From the NCBI RefSeq assembly GCF_026168555.1, contig NZ_CP092471.1, positions 692,501 through 756,500 on the forward strand: a stretch of 64,000 nt of DNA, written 5' to 3'. This document shows positions 36,601-45,805 of the stretch, one piece after another (the stretch's first letter is position 1; each line of letters starts with the position of its first letter). Position numbers and translations under genes: made by a program. The notes beneath the pieces are model-generated. The model did no database searches. It had not been told where the DNA came from and saw only the letters and a list, made by a program, of their open reading frames with translations. This DNA comes from Qipengyuania spongiae. GTDB lineage: Bacteria; Pseudomonadota; Alphaproteobacteria; Sphingomonadales; Sphingomonadaceae.

Positions 36601-37032
36601 ATCTCGATGCCGGTCTATATCGGAATGCTGATGTTGCTCGGCATCGTCGCCAAGAACTCGATCCTGCTCATCGACTTCGCATTGGACGAGATGCATCGCG
36701 GTGTGCCCAAGCTCGATGCCATCATCGATGCCGGGCACAAGCGCGCGCAGCCGATCGTGATGACCACCGTCGCCATGACGGCGGGCATGGTCCCGACCGC
36801 GCTCTCGCTGTCGGGCGACGGGGCCTGGCGCGCGCCGATGGGGACGGTGGTGATCGGCGGGCTTATCCTCTCGACCGTGCTCACGCTGGTGCTGATTCCG
36901 GCGGGCTTCAGCCTCGCTGACGGGTTCGAGAAGAAGATCGGCCCATGGCTGCGGACTCGCTTCCTCACCTATCGCCCGGGCGACGATACCCGCGCCCATG
37001 TCGGCGGGACGGAGGCGCATCCTGCGGAATAG
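33607..37032 (+). CDS. RND efflux permease with extra membrane segment
   Basis: A 1141-residue hydrophobe/amphiphile RND pump, about 100 residues longer than AcrB. It begins with the normal SIRNPIIPIVLF helix, and the proton-relay Asp pair is in GVLVDDAIVEIEN (helix 4, about 404-416). Between the helix 6 region and helix 7, residues about 545-606 add two strongly hydrophobic stretches followed by GLFGRLGDYVGN. Two extra helices would keep the normal topology. The second periplasmic domain and the last six helices look normal. Substrate cannot be read. The stop overlaps an alternative start of the DUF445 gene. Confidence 0.93.
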   Translation: MNLRNISAWSIRNPIIPIVLFIGLTIAGIVSFSRLPVINFPEVEFPSTTVAISQPGAAPSEIETQITQNVESAVRSLNGVETITSTAREGSSSTVVEFSIGTDPDEATNRVKNAVDQIRGDLPEGILEPRVTKNEMSGGPGGAGMLGFYAVQADDMTMEELSWFIDDTISRRLLAVPGMASVSRSGGVDREIRVVLDPARMQSIGVTARDINNVLRQINVDAAGGQAEIAGSRQSVRVLGNADSAFDLSQTRIPLGGGRTIKLSDVATVSDGYSEQSSISRLNGQQTVSFAPSRARGESDVEVYDAMQEEIAAIQEENPGIEIYELFTPVPYAKGQYESSIAALIEGAILAIVVVFVFLRDWRATFISAIAIPLSAIPTFWFMDLLGFDLNFLSLLALSLVAGVLVDDAIVEIENIVRHMRMGKTAYQASVEAADEIGLAVVATTFSIVAVFLPVGLMPGIPGQFFKPFGLTVVVAVLMSLLVARMITPMIAAYFLKAHGEAAHGEGRAMDFYMRILRWTLYSGTSQRLLGQVQPLGFEKRWYHRLVGLLLILALVVGFVVAAVILFQTLMGFGLPILVTALIVPLLSAAIVLTLGFFVFKLVGLFGRLGDYVGNLGQRVWARMRDHRFYAFSFGVYALIMTFALLAGLPQQFQPDVNQDTSIIRIEQVPGTTIERTQEVALEVASLVENEPEVERISMGVREGNATLYVALLPAEEREAKTIEFERRLAPRLSRVADARVTVASQGGGPGGRPISIMLSGSDPEQLDDAARTLIDQMNGVEGIVAPRIEADIQRPELIITPREDLAAHLGVTTAALSSAIRIATLGEIDQNAAKFSLSDRQIPIRVILPRESRRDLSVIENLPVPTASGGSVPLRRVAEISFGAGPTQIQRYNQSRRVFVSADLGEDVIKGPVMEQINALPIMRDLPPGVSNAPIGEDKFQAEMIGSFTIAVLSGILLVFAVLVLLYHRFVSPLVNMTSLLLAPLGGLLALMIIGQPISMPVYIGMLMLLGIVAKNSILLIDFALDEMHRGVPKLDAIIDAGHKRAQPIVMTTVAMTAGMVPTALSLSGDGAWRAPMGTVVIGGLILSTVLTLVLIPAGFSLADGFEKKIGPWLRTRFLTYRPGDDTRAHVGGTEAHPAE

Positions 37033-37042
37033 CGACCGGCCC

Positions 37043-38326
37043 GTGAAGCCGGCGCGCCTGGTCGGCTTCGAGCGGCCCGTCGGCAATGGCGCGAGCGTGC
37101 CGGACCGTGCCCGCACCATGCGGCGCGCCGCTACCGGCATGCTGGTGGCGATGGCGCTCGTCTTTATCTGGTCGGGACAGTATCTCGACGCGCATCCGGC
37201 ATGGGGATTCGTCCACGCCTTCGCCGAAGCCGCCATGGTCGGCGGCCTCGCCGACTGGTTCGCGGTGACCGCGCTGTTCCGTCGCCCGCTCGGACTGCCG
37301 ATCCCGCACACCGCGATCATTCCGGAGAACAAGGACCGTATCGCCGACACGATGGCGGTGTTCCTGCGCGAGAATTTCCTCATTCCCGCCGTCGTTGCCC
37401 GGCGGATGCGCGAGATGAACCTCGCCGGGGCGATCGGAAACTACCTGTCCGAACCGGGCGGGGCGGCCGGTGGGCGGCTTCGGGCGGGCGCGGGCGAGAT
37501 GCTGGTCGAAGTGCTCGAATCACTCGATCCGGAGCGGCTGGGCACGCAGGTTCGGGCTGGCCTCGCTTCGGGGTTGGAGCGCATCGAGGTTGCGCCTCTG
37601 CTCGGTCAGATGCTCGATGCGATGATTGCAGACGGGCGCCACCGCGCGATCATCGACAGCATCATTCGCTGGGCGGGACTGGTGCTGGAAGACAACGAGG
37701 AAATGGTTCGCGCCATGATCCATGCGCGCGCCAACGCCTTGCTCCGCTTCACCGGGCTCGACGAGCGGCTGGCGAACTCGGTGATCGACGGGCTCTACCG
37801 GATGCTGGCCGAGGTGCTTGTCGACCCGGCGCACCCGCTGCGCGGCAAGATCGAGGAAGGGCTGGTCGATCTGGCGCAGGCCCTCCGCGAGGACCCGGCG
37901 ATGCGCGCGAAGATCGAAAAGATGAAGGCCGACATGCTTGCCAATCCCGCCATCGCCGAATGGTGGCAGGGTGTGTGGGAGCGCCTTCGGCGCAAGCTCA
38001 TCGCCATGCTCCGGGGCGAGGGCGGCGAGGATGCGGGCACGCTTACTGTTATGCTCGGTGAAATGGGAGAGGCGCTGCGCGACGATCCGCGCCTGCAGCT
38101 CCAGATCAACCGCTTCGCCCGGCGCACCGCCGTCGGCATCGCGACCCGTTACGGCGACAATATCGTCCGTCTGGTGTCCGAAACCGTACGCCGCTGGGAC
38201 GCCCGCACCATCACCGATCGCATCGAAGGCGCCGTGGGCCGCGACCTCCAGTTCATCCGCATGAACGGCACGCTGGTCGGCGGGTTGGTGGGCGTCACGA
38301 TCCACACGGCGGTGGTGGTGTTCTAA
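37043..38326 (+). CDS. DUF445 (YjiN-like) membrane protein
   Basis: A 427-residue DUF445 protein. A hydrophobic helix near residues 32-50 is followed by the family core AEAAMVGGLADWFAVTALFRRPLGLPIPHTAIIP and long amphipathic helices; a final hydrophobic stretch (LVGGLVGVTIHTAVVVF) ends the protein. The GTG at 37043 follows the RND stop by 10 bases; an ATG at 36998 would overlap the RND gene by 35. The family's function is unknown, and linkage to the pump may be only positional. Confidence 0.85.
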   Translation: MKPARLVGFERPVGNGASVPDRARTMRRAATGMLVAMALVFIWSGQYLDAHPAWGFVHAFAEAAMVGGLADWFAVTALFRRPLGLPIPHTAIIPENKDRIADTMAVFLRENFLIPAVVARRMREMNLAGAIGNYLSEPGGAAGGRLRAGAGEMLVEVLESLDPERLGTQVRAGLASGLERIEVAPLLGQMLDAMIADGRHRAIIDSIIRWAGLVLEDNEEMVRAMIHARANALLRFTGLDERLANSVIDGLYRMLAEVLVDPAHPLRGKIEEGLVDLAQALREDPAMRAKIEKMKADMLANPAIAEWWQGVWERLRRKLIAMLRGEGGEDAGTLTVMLGEMGEALRDDPRLQLQINRFARRTAVGIATRYGDNIVRLVSETVRRWDARTITDRIEGAVGRDLQFIRMNGTLVGGLVGVTIHTAVVVF

Positions 38327-38358
38327 GCGAAAAATTCGCGCGGGGCGAGGCTTGCCAG

Positions 38359-39216
38359 CTAGCCCTGAACGAACCGGACCGATTGCACGAGATAAGCATA
38401 GGTGGGTTCGCCATCCGCGCCCGGTACGGGGTCGAATTCTGCCTTCTGCATGATCGCATAACAGACCAGATCGTCGAACAGGGCCGGGCGAACGGATCGC
38501 GCAACCTGGCACGCCTTGGCCTTGCCTTCCGGATCGACGAGAACCCTGACCGTCACTATGCCTTCGGCCTCATCCCTGAAAGCCGTGTTCGGAAATCGAT
38601 CCTGGAGATAACGTGCAAGTTCACGTCCGTTCGTCATGGACGCCGTTGGAATGTCGTCCAGACCGAGAGTGGCGGCCAGATCGGTCACGCAGGCCTGCAA
38701 GGCTTCCATCGGCTTGTCCATCGGACCGAGCTGAAGCGTGACCTCGTCCCGAAGCCCCCGGGACAAGGTGAGCTCGGTGATGGCCGCCATGCGCTCGGCG
38801 GAGAGCTCGATCGATGGGAAAGTGCCGATTTCGGCCGTTTCCGGCACCGCTGCCATCTGCACGCCGAACATCACCAGGAACGGAGTTCGGCTTTGCGCCG
38901 ATGTCCCCATCAGAAAACCACGCTCGACAGCGTCCTCGGCCGGTCCGAACTGTATCCGCATCGTCTCGCTGCTGGAGCGACGAAGCCCTTCCCCCGCCAT
39001 CATCAGATTGAAGTATGGGGCCGAGGAAATCTGTTCGAGCTGAAGGCTAACCGACTTATCACCCAGATCGAAAGTCCGCCGGAGCGAACAAGATTCGTCG
39101 GCATAGTCCACGTTCCATGGCGACGACGGTGCGAGCGTAATTTTTTCCGCACTGGCCGGTGCATGGGCTACCGGCACGAGAAACGTGGCCAGAATTAGAT
39201 TGAGCAACCGCCTCAT
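38359..39216 (-). CDS. Secreted protein with TonB-like C-terminal domain
   Basis: A 285-residue protein with a signal peptide (about 1-24) and, near the end, a TonB_C-type domain (about 215-285: VTVRVLVDPEGKAKACQVARS...ALFDDLVCYAIM...FDPVP). It lacks the anchoring helix and Pro-rich spacer of true TonB, so it cannot transduce energy in the usual way. The middle part is unrecognised. GC is lower than its neighbours: I count 63 of 120 bases G or C in 39001-39120. The ATG at 39216 is preceded by GGGGGG, which lies in the 3' arm of a strong hairpin. Confidence 0.7.
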   Translation of the reverse strand: MRRLLNLILATFLVPVAHAPASAEKITLAPSSPWNVDYADESCSLRRTFDLGDKSVSLQLEQISSAPYFNLMMAGEGLRRSSSETMRIQFGPAEDAVERGFLMGTSAQSRTPFLVMFGVQMAAVPETAEIGTFPSIELSAERMAAITELTLSRGLRDEVTLQLGPMDKPMEALQACVTDLAATLGLDDIPTASMTNGRELARYLQDRFPNTAFRDEAEGIVTVRVLVDPEGKAKACQVARSVRPALFDDLVCYAIMQKAEFDPVPGADGEPTYAYLVQSVRFVQG

Positions 39217-39224
39217 AAAGAAAT

Positions 39225-39256
39225 CCCCCCGGTTGCAATCGGTAGCAACCGGGGGG
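39225..39256 (-). terminator. 12-bp stem hairpin: etfA terminator that also holds the next gene's ribosome site
   Basis: Perfect arms CCCCCCGGTTGC and GCAACCGGGGGG with an 8-base loop. On the minus strand it follows the etfA stop by 26 bases and is followed by ATTTCTTT, a poor U-tract. The 3' arm GGGGGG is 8 bases before the ATG at 39216, exactly where its ribosome site should be. It is either a terminator, a translational lock, or both. Confidence 0.7.
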
Positions 39257-39282
39257 AAATTATTCAAATCACGGTCAGGAAG

Positions 39283-40218
39283 TCAAAGCTTCTCGGTCAG
39301 TTCCGGCAGGATCTTGTAGAGATCGCCGACCAGGCCGATGTCTGCGACCTGGAAGATCGGGGCGTCCTCGTCCTTGTTAATGGCGATGATGGTCTTGGAA
39401 TCCTTCATGCCCGCAAGGTGCTGGATCGCGCCGGAAATGCCGACCGCGATATAGACTTCGGGAGCGACGATCTTGCCGGTCTGGCCGACCTGATAATCGT
39501 TGGGCACATAGCCCGCATCGACCGCGGCGCGGCTCGCACCCACGCCCGCGCCGAGCTTGTCGGCAAGCGGCATGATGTATTCCTCGAAGGTCGCCGAGTC
39601 TTTCAGCGCGCGGCCGCCCGAGACGATCACATTGGCACTGGTCAGTTCCGGACGCTCGCCGCCTTCGGCGATTTCTTGGCCGACGAAGCTCGACAGACCC
39701 GCATCGCCCGCACCCGAAATCTCTTCGATGGTGCCCGAGCCGCCTTCGGCCTCCGCCTTGTCGAAAGCGGTGCCACGCACGGTGACCACCAGCTTTTCAT
39801 CGGAGGATTCGACCGTCGCGATGGCGTTGCCGGCATAGATCGGCCGGGTGAAGGTCTTGTCGCCTTCGACCGAGAGGATGTCGGAGATCTGCATCACGTC
39901 GAGCAGCGCGGCAACGCGCGGCGCGATGTTCTTGCCGGTGGTGGTCGAGGGTGCGACGAAGGCGTCGTGATGCCCCATCTGATCGACGATTAGCGGCGCC
40001 ACGTTCTCGGCCAGCGCGTGTTCGTAGGCGGCATCATCCGCCAGGTGAACCTTGCCCACCCCGGCGATCTTGGCTGCCTGTTCGGCGACGGCGCGGCAAT
40101 TGCTGCCGGCGACCAGCAGGTGAACTTCGCTGCCCAGCTTGCTCGCGGCGGTCACTGCGGACAGCGTCGCATCCTTCATCTCGTTATTGTCGTGTTCGAC
40201 CCAGACGAGCGTTTTCAT
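39283..40218 (-). CDS. etfA: Electron transfer flavoprotein alpha subunit
   Basis: A 311-residue FAD-binding ETF alpha subunit that passes electrons from acyl-CoA dehydrogenases to ETF-ubiquinone oxidoreductase. The C-terminal FAD domain holds [51 protein letters not shown] and the [10 protein letters not shown] motif. Start ATG and the etfB stop share one base (TGATG), so the subunits are translationally coupled. Confidence 0.96.
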   Translation of the reverse strand: MKTLVWVEHDNNEMKDATLSAVTAASKLGSEVHLLVAGSNCRAVAEQAAKIAGVGKVHLADDAAYEHALAENVAPLIVDQMGHHDAFVAPSTTTGKNIAPRVAALLDVMQISDILSVEGDKTFTRPIYAGNAIATVESSDEKLVVTVRGTAFDKAEAEGGSGTIEEISGAGDAGLSSFVGQEIAEGGERPELTSANVIVSGGRALKDSATFEEYIMPLADKLGAGVGASRAAVDAGYVPNDYQVGQTGKIVAPEVYIAVGISGAIQHLAGMKDSKTIIAINKDEDAPIFQVADIGLVGDLYKILPELTEKL

Positions 40219-40964
40219 CAAGCGACTCCTAGAGCTTTGAGTTTGGCGACCAGCGCGTCGACGTCGGCGACCTTTTCGCCCGCCTGGCGGACCGGCGGCT
40301 CGGCGACCTTGGTGGTCTTGAGGCGCGGAGCGGTGTCGACGCCGAATTCGGCCGGGCTCTTGGTGTCGAGCGGCTTCTTCTTCGCCTTCATGATGTTGGG
40401 CAGCGAGGCGTAGCGCGGCTCGTTCAGGCGAAGGTCGGTCGTGACGATCGCGGGGAGAGTGAGCTTCACCGTCTCCAGCCCGCCATCGACCTCGCGCTTG
40501 ACGGTCACGCTGTCGCCATCAACCTCGACCGTGTTGGCGAAGGTGCCCTGCGGCCGACCCATCAGCGCGGCGAGCATCTGGCCGGTCTGGTTGCTGTCGT
40601 CGGAAATCGACTGCTTGCCGAGCATCACGAGGCCCGGCTGCTCCTCGTCGGCGATGGCCTTGAGGATTTTGGCTACGGCGAGCGGTTCGAGATCGTCGTC
40701 CGTCTCGACCAGGATCGCGCGGTCGGCACCCATGGCGAGCGCGGTACGCAGCGTTTCCTGCGCCTTGGCCGGGCCGATCGAGACTGCCACGATCTCTTCC
40801 GCCTTGCCCGCTTCCTTGATGCGGATGGCTTCCTCGACAGCGATCTCGTCGAACGGGTTCATGCTCATCTTGACGTTGGCGAGGTCGACGCCGGTGCCGT
40901 CGGCCTTGACCCGCGGTTTAACGTTGTAGTCGATCACCCGCTTCACGGGGACGAGGATTTTCAT
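40218..40964 (-). CDS. etfB: Electron transfer flavoprotein beta subunit
   Basis: A 248-residue ETF beta subunit carrying AMP. It starts [16 protein letters not shown] and has the conserved [16 protein letters not shown] block (about 36-51), and the ETF beta signature near 150-175 ([35 protein letters not shown] region). With EtfA it forms the heterodimer that accepts electrons from beta-oxidation enzymes such as the acyl-CoA dehydrogenase at 54203. Confidence 0.96.
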   Translation of the reverse strand: MKILVPVKRVIDYNVKPRVKADGTGVDLANVKMSMNPFDEIAVEEAIRIKEAGKAEEIVAVSIGPAKAQETLRTALAMGADRAILVETDDDLEPLAVAKILKAIADEEQPGLVMLGKQSISDDSNQTGQMLAALMGRPQGTFANTVEVDGDSVTVKREVDGGLETVKLTLPAIVTTDLRLNEPRYASLPNIMKAKKKPLDTKSPAEFGVDTAPRLKTTKVAEPPVRQAGEKVADVDALVAKLKALGVA

Positions 40965-41089
40965 ACCAAGAAATCCCTTCTCTCAAATTGCGGAAAAGCG
41001 CGAGGACACCCCCACGCCTTTCCTACCGAATGACCCAGCGACGTTAGTGTTCCCTTTACGCTTACGTCAAGGGAAGTCCGCCCGCGCAA

Positions 41090-42289
<1,200 letters not shown>

Positions 42290-42414
42290 GATCGGGTCCG
42301 TCCTCGGGCAGCGTCTGGATAGGGAAAGGCGAAAAAAGAAAGTTGGGGGCGCCTAAGCATGGATGGGCCGCCTTGAAAAGTGGCCAATCCGATAGCACTT
42401 GCCCTGTTCCAGCC

Positions 42415-43206
42415 ATGATCGACGCACAGCGCCTCCAATCCATCCTCTCCGAAGCGGGGCGTATCGCCCACGGGCAATGGCCGGGGGCGGGTCACACGGT
42501 GCGCAGCTGGGAGAAGAAGCCCGGCGATCCGGTGTGCGAGGCCGATCTTGCGGTCGATGCCTTCCTCAAGCGCGAACTCGGCGCCCTGCTGCCCTCGGCG
42601 GGCTGGCTCTCGGAGGAGACGGGCGACGATCATGCCCGGCTCGGCAACAGCCTGATCTGGGTGGTCGACCCCATAGACGGCACGCGCGATTTCCTGCGCG
42701 GGCGGCCGGGATGGTGCGTTTCGGTCGCCCTGGTCAGCGCGGGCCGCCCACTGATCGGAATGCTGGCCGCGCCGGCGCGCGGGGAATTCTGGTCGGCGGT
42801 TGCGGGCAAGGGCGCGTTCCTGAACGGCGAGCCGATCGCAGCCTCGCGCCGCGAGGTGTTCGAAGGGGCGCGGGTGCCCGCCGATTCGCTGCCCAAGGCC
42901 GACCGGATGCTGGAATGCGTGGCGAAGCCCAACTCGATCGCGTTGCGGATCGCTATGGTCGCGTCGGGCGAGGCCGATCTGGTGGCGACCCTGCGCTGGG
43001 GCTTCGAATGGGACATCGCCGCCGCCACCCTGATCGCGCGCGAGGCGGGGGCGGCGGTCAGCGACGCTTTCGGCGCGAAGCTCGATTACAACAAGCGCGA
43101 TCCCCGTGCTTTCGGCGTGCTGGTGAGCGCCCCCGCGATCCACGGGGCGGCGGTGGAGCACCTCGCCGGAAGAGCATCCGAGATCGGCCGCCCGGCCGCG
43201 AGCTGA
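42415..43206 (+). CDS. cysQ: 3'(2'),5'-bisphosphate nucleotidase / inositol monophosphatase family
   Basis: A 263-residue lithium-sensitive phosphatase of the FIG superfamily. Metal-binding motifs are SEETGDD (about 63-69) and WVVDPIDGTRDFLRG (about 80-94), and the C-terminal WEWDIAAA segment. CysQ removes the 3'-phosphate of PAP left from sulfate assimilation; related enzymes act on inositol phosphates, so the exact substrate is less sure. Divergent from sucC and convergent with the OmpA-type gene. Confidence 0.82.
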   Translation: MIDAQRLQSILSEAGRIAHGQWPGAGHTVRSWEKKPGDPVCEADLAVDAFLKRELGALLPSAGWLSEETGDDHARLGNSLIWVVDPIDGTRDFLRGRPGWCVSVALVSAGRPLIGMLAAPARGEFWSAVAGKGAFLNGEPIAASRREVFEGARVPADSLPKADRMLECVAKPNSIALRIAMVASGEADLVATLRWGFEWDIAAATLIAREAGAAVSDAFGAKLDYNKRDPRAFGVLVSAPAIHGAAVEHLAGRASEIGRPAAS

Positions 43207-43222
43207 TAGGCTTTGAACGTAG

Positions 43223-43249
43223 AAAGGGCCGGCATGAAGCCAGCCCTTT
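43223..43249. terminator. Bidirectional terminator between cysQ and the OmpA-type gene
   Basis: AAAGGGCCGGC and GCCAGCCCTTT pair with one C-A mismatch around the ATGAA loop. The flanking AAA and TTT give short U-tracts in both directions. It lies between two convergent genes and should end both. Confidence 0.7.
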
Positions 43250-43307
43250 CCGTTCGGTCATCCAGTTACTCAAGCGCCGAGGCGCCGGATCGTTCCTGAT
43301 CGACTGC

Positions 43308-44015
43308 TTACCTGTTGCCCTGAGCGCGCTGCGCCGCGTTCACGTCGTCCTGATCGAACGGGATGATCTTGATTTCCACCCGCCGGTTGAGCGCGCGGCC
43401 CTGCGCCGTGGCATTGTCGCCGACGAAATAGGCGGGATTCTCGCCGAAACCCTGCCAGCGGATGCGCGATTGCGAGACACCGCGGCTGGTCATGTAGTTG
43501 GACACGGCCTGAGCGCGCTGTTCGGACAGGCGCTGGTTGAAATCTTCCGATCCGGTCGAGTCGGTGTAGCCGTACACGTCGATCAGGCTGTTGGGATATT
43601 GCGTCAGGTTCGCGGCGACATTGTCGAGCGTGTTCCGGAAGGTCTGATTGATCGTGTAGCTGCCAGTGGCGAAGGTCACGCCGTCGGGCAGGTTCACAAG
43701 GATCGCCTGGCCGTTGTCGACGCTGGTCACGTCCACGCCGGTTCCGGCGGTCGATTCTTCAAGCTCCTTGATCTGCTGGTCCATGCGGTAGCCGACATAG
43801 CCGCCGCCCGCGCCGCCGGCGACCGCGCCGATGATGCGTCCGGTCTTGCCGCCGATGATGCCGCCGAGCAGGCCGCCCGCAAGCGCCCCGCCGGCGCCGC
43901 CGAGGACGGTGCGCGAGATTTTCTGCTCGCCGGTGTTAGGATCGGTGACGCAGGCCGAAACGCCCAGCAGCGAGACCGATGCCAGCGCGGCGACGAAGAT
44001 GCGATTGGTTTTCAT
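43308..44015 (-). CDS. OmpA family lipoprotein with glycine zipper
   Basis: A 235-residue outer-membrane lipoprotein. Lipobox LLGVSAC places the lipid Cys at about 22; a glycine-zipper membrane motif (GGALAGGLLGGIIGGKTG, about 43-60) follows; the OmpA-C peptidoglycan-binding domain covers about 110-225 with YGYTDSTGSEDFNQRLSEQRA and NRRVEI. This is the YiaD-like layout, tethering the outer membrane to the wall. Confidence 0.9.
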   Translation of the reverse strand: MKTNRIFVAALASVSLLGVSACVTDPNTGEQKISRTVLGGAGGALAGGLLGGIIGGKTGRIIGAVAGGAGGGYVGYRMDQQIKELEESTAGTGVDVTSVDNGQAILVNLPDGVTFATGSYTINQTFRNTLDNVAANLTQYPNSLIDVYGYTDSTGSEDFNQRLSEQRAQAVSNYMTSRGVSQSRIRWQGFGENPAYFVGDNATAQGRALNRRVEIKIIPFDQDDVNAAQRAQGNR

Positions 44016-44129
44016 GATGTCTTTTCTTCCTCCGAAATACGGTCGACCCGTTATTTTTTCAGCGAGCCGTTCCCGACGAGGTTTTCCTTGCGGGTTACGG
44101 GACGCGCCCTACCCGCGTCTGTTGCCCAT

Positions 44130-44155
44130 AACACGCGATCCCGGCTGGGAGTTCC
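44130..44155 (-). promoter_or_regulatory. Possible EcfG-type promoter for the OmpA-type lipoprotein gene
   Basis: On the minus strand GGAAC (44155-44151), a 17-base spacer, then TGTT (44133-44130): one mismatch to the EcfG -10 CGTT. The leader to the ATG would be a little over 100 bases. It sits in the 207-base divergent gap. Confidence 0.3.
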
Positions 44156-44222
44156 GGATCGATCCGGCGGAACACGCAAGCTGGTGGCGCGGCGGGACAT
44201 TTGTGCTAGCGCAGCAGGCATT

Positions 44223-45554
44223 GTGACGCCCTTTCCCTGGACCGATCTCCTGATCATCGTCTGCCTGATCGTGCTGAATGGCGTTTTCGCCATGAGCGAA
44301 CTGGCTATCGTCTCCGCGCGCACGGCGAGCCTGCGGTCCGCCGCCCAGGCGGGCAGCAAGGGGGCTGAGGTCGCCATCGACCTCGCTGCCGAGCCGGGTC
44401 GGTTCCTCTCGACCGTCCAGATCGGCATCACCCTCATCGGCATCATCTCGGGCGCCTATTCGGGCGCGAGCCTCGGCGTGCCGGTGGGCGAGCGGCTGGC
44501 CGCGCTCGGTTTTCCGGCGGAATATGCGGCCGAAGCGGGATTTGCGCTGGTGATCGCGGCGACCACCTATCTCACGCTGGTCGTGGGCGAGCTGGTGCCG
44601 AAGCAGGTCGCCTTGCGCGTGGCGGTGCCGGTCTCGGTCATGATGGCCCGCCCGATGAAACTGCTGGCGCGGGTCGCCGCGCCGCTGGTGTGGCTGCTCG
44701 ACACGTCCTCGGGGCTGCTCATCCGCCTCCTTGGGGTCAATCCGGCGGGCCAGTCGACCGTGACCGCGGAAGAGCTGCACATGCTGTTCGCCGAAGCGAC
44801 GCGGAGCGGCGTGATCGAGCACGAACAACATCAGATGCTCGCTGGCGTCGTGCGGCTCGCCCAGCGCCCGGTGCGCGAAGTGATGACTCCGCGCAACCAG
44901 CTCGACTGGCTCGACGTCGCGGCCGACGAGGCGCAGATCCGCGCGACGATCGAGGCGAGTGCGCATTCGCTGCTCCCGGTCGCCGAAGGTTCGTCCGACA
45001 AGGTGCTGGGCGTGGTCAAGGTGCGCGAGCTGCTCGCCTGCATGGTCGCAGGGCGCGCGGTCGACCTTACGGCGATGATGCGCAAGGTGGAAGTCGTGCC
45101 CGACCAGCTCGACGCGGTCGACGCGCTACGCGTGCTCCAGAACGCCGAGATCGCCATGGCGATGGTCCACGACGAATACGGCCATCTCGATGGGGTGGTG
45201 ACCCCGGTCGACGTGCTGACCGCGCTGGTCGGCGACTTCGTCAGCGATCAGGACCACGGCGAGGCGCCCGGTGTGATCGAGCGCGAGGACGGCTCGCTGC
45301 TCGTCTCGGGCGCGCTCTCGGCCGATGCGCTGGCCGACCGGCTTGAGCTCGATTACGGCGAGGACCGGGAATTCGGCACCGCGGCGGGCTTCGTTCTCGC
45401 CGTGTTAAAGAAACTGCCGGTCGAGGGCGAGCACTTCACCGACCAAGGCTGGCGCTTCGAGGTTGTCGACATGGACGGAAGGCGGATCGACAAGCTGCTG
45501 GTCACGCGGGCCGAGGCGGCTGGCGGGGTCGGTGAGGTTCAGGACGAGGCTTAG
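44223..45554 (+). CDS. CNNM/CorC family CBS-domain membrane protein
   Basis: A 443-residue hemolysin-family protein (CNNM/CorB type), thought to transport or regulate magnesium or similar ions. The N-terminal DUF21 domain with about four helices covers 1-190 and includes the SELAIVSAR segment (about 20-28) and VGELVPKQVALR (about 120-131). A CBS pair occupies about 215-335 with REVMTPRNQLDWLD, and a CorC_HlyC domain ends the chain. Starts at GTG; no ATG fits before the first helix. Confidence 0.88.
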   Translation: MTPFPWTDLLIIVCLIVLNGVFAMSELAIVSARTASLRSAAQAGSKGAEVAIDLAAEPGRFLSTVQIGITLIGIISGAYSGASLGVPVGERLAALGFPAEYAAEAGFALVIAATTYLTLVVGELVPKQVALRVAVPVSVMMARPMKLLARVAAPLVWLLDTSSGLLIRLLGVNPAGQSTVTAEELHMLFAEATRSGVIEHEQHQMLAGVVRLAQRPVREVMTPRNQLDWLDVAADEAQIRATIEASAHSLLPVAEGSSDKVLGVVKVRELLACMVAGRAVDLTAMMRKVEVVPDQLDAVDALRVLQNAEIAMAMVHDEYGHLDGVVTPVDVLTALVGDFVSDQDHGEAPGVIEREDGSLLVSGALSADALADRLELDYGEDREFGTAAGFVLAVLKKLPVEGEHFTDQGWRFEVVDMDGRRIDKLLVTRAEAAGGVGEVQDEA

Positions 45555-45805
45555 ATCGGCCAGCGCTTGCGCTTGAGTCCTTGGTTTGCGAACCGACCTC
45601 CGTCGGTTCGTGGGCTTTCTGCTCGTCTGCGGCTTTCTCGGTACCGTTTCGAAACACCTTTTTGACTCGCCATCTAGCGCAGCCTCGGTCACGACCAGCG
45701 ACCGACAGCGGGCGACCGCCCGCCCGCAGGGGTCCGGAGCGAAGCGAAAGAGCAACCCCGAGGACGCTCGCATGGAGGTGCGAGCGAGAAGCAGAGATCA
45801 AGCGA
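45555..45805. repeat. Palindrome-rich intergenic island
   Basis: 251 bases without a credible gene between convergent genes. It holds at least three inverted repeats: CGAACCGAC/GTCGGTTCG with a 4-base loop (45589-45610), GCGGGCG/CGCCCGC (45708-45723), and CGCTCGCA/TGCGAGCG with a 6-base loop (45765-45786). There are also a GTTTCGAAAC palindrome and repeated GCGAC units. The last hairpin stands 20 bases past the DUF3035 stop and could end that transcript, although no U-tract follows. The composition suggests repetitive extragenic elements. Confidence 0.55.

Noticed and set aside
33571..37383. A 1270-codon open frame on the minus strand opposite the RND permease
   Set aside because: It is the antisense shadow of the permease. 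Its translation is low-complexity, rich in His, Asp, Arg and Glu, with no domain, as expected from high-GC codon bias.
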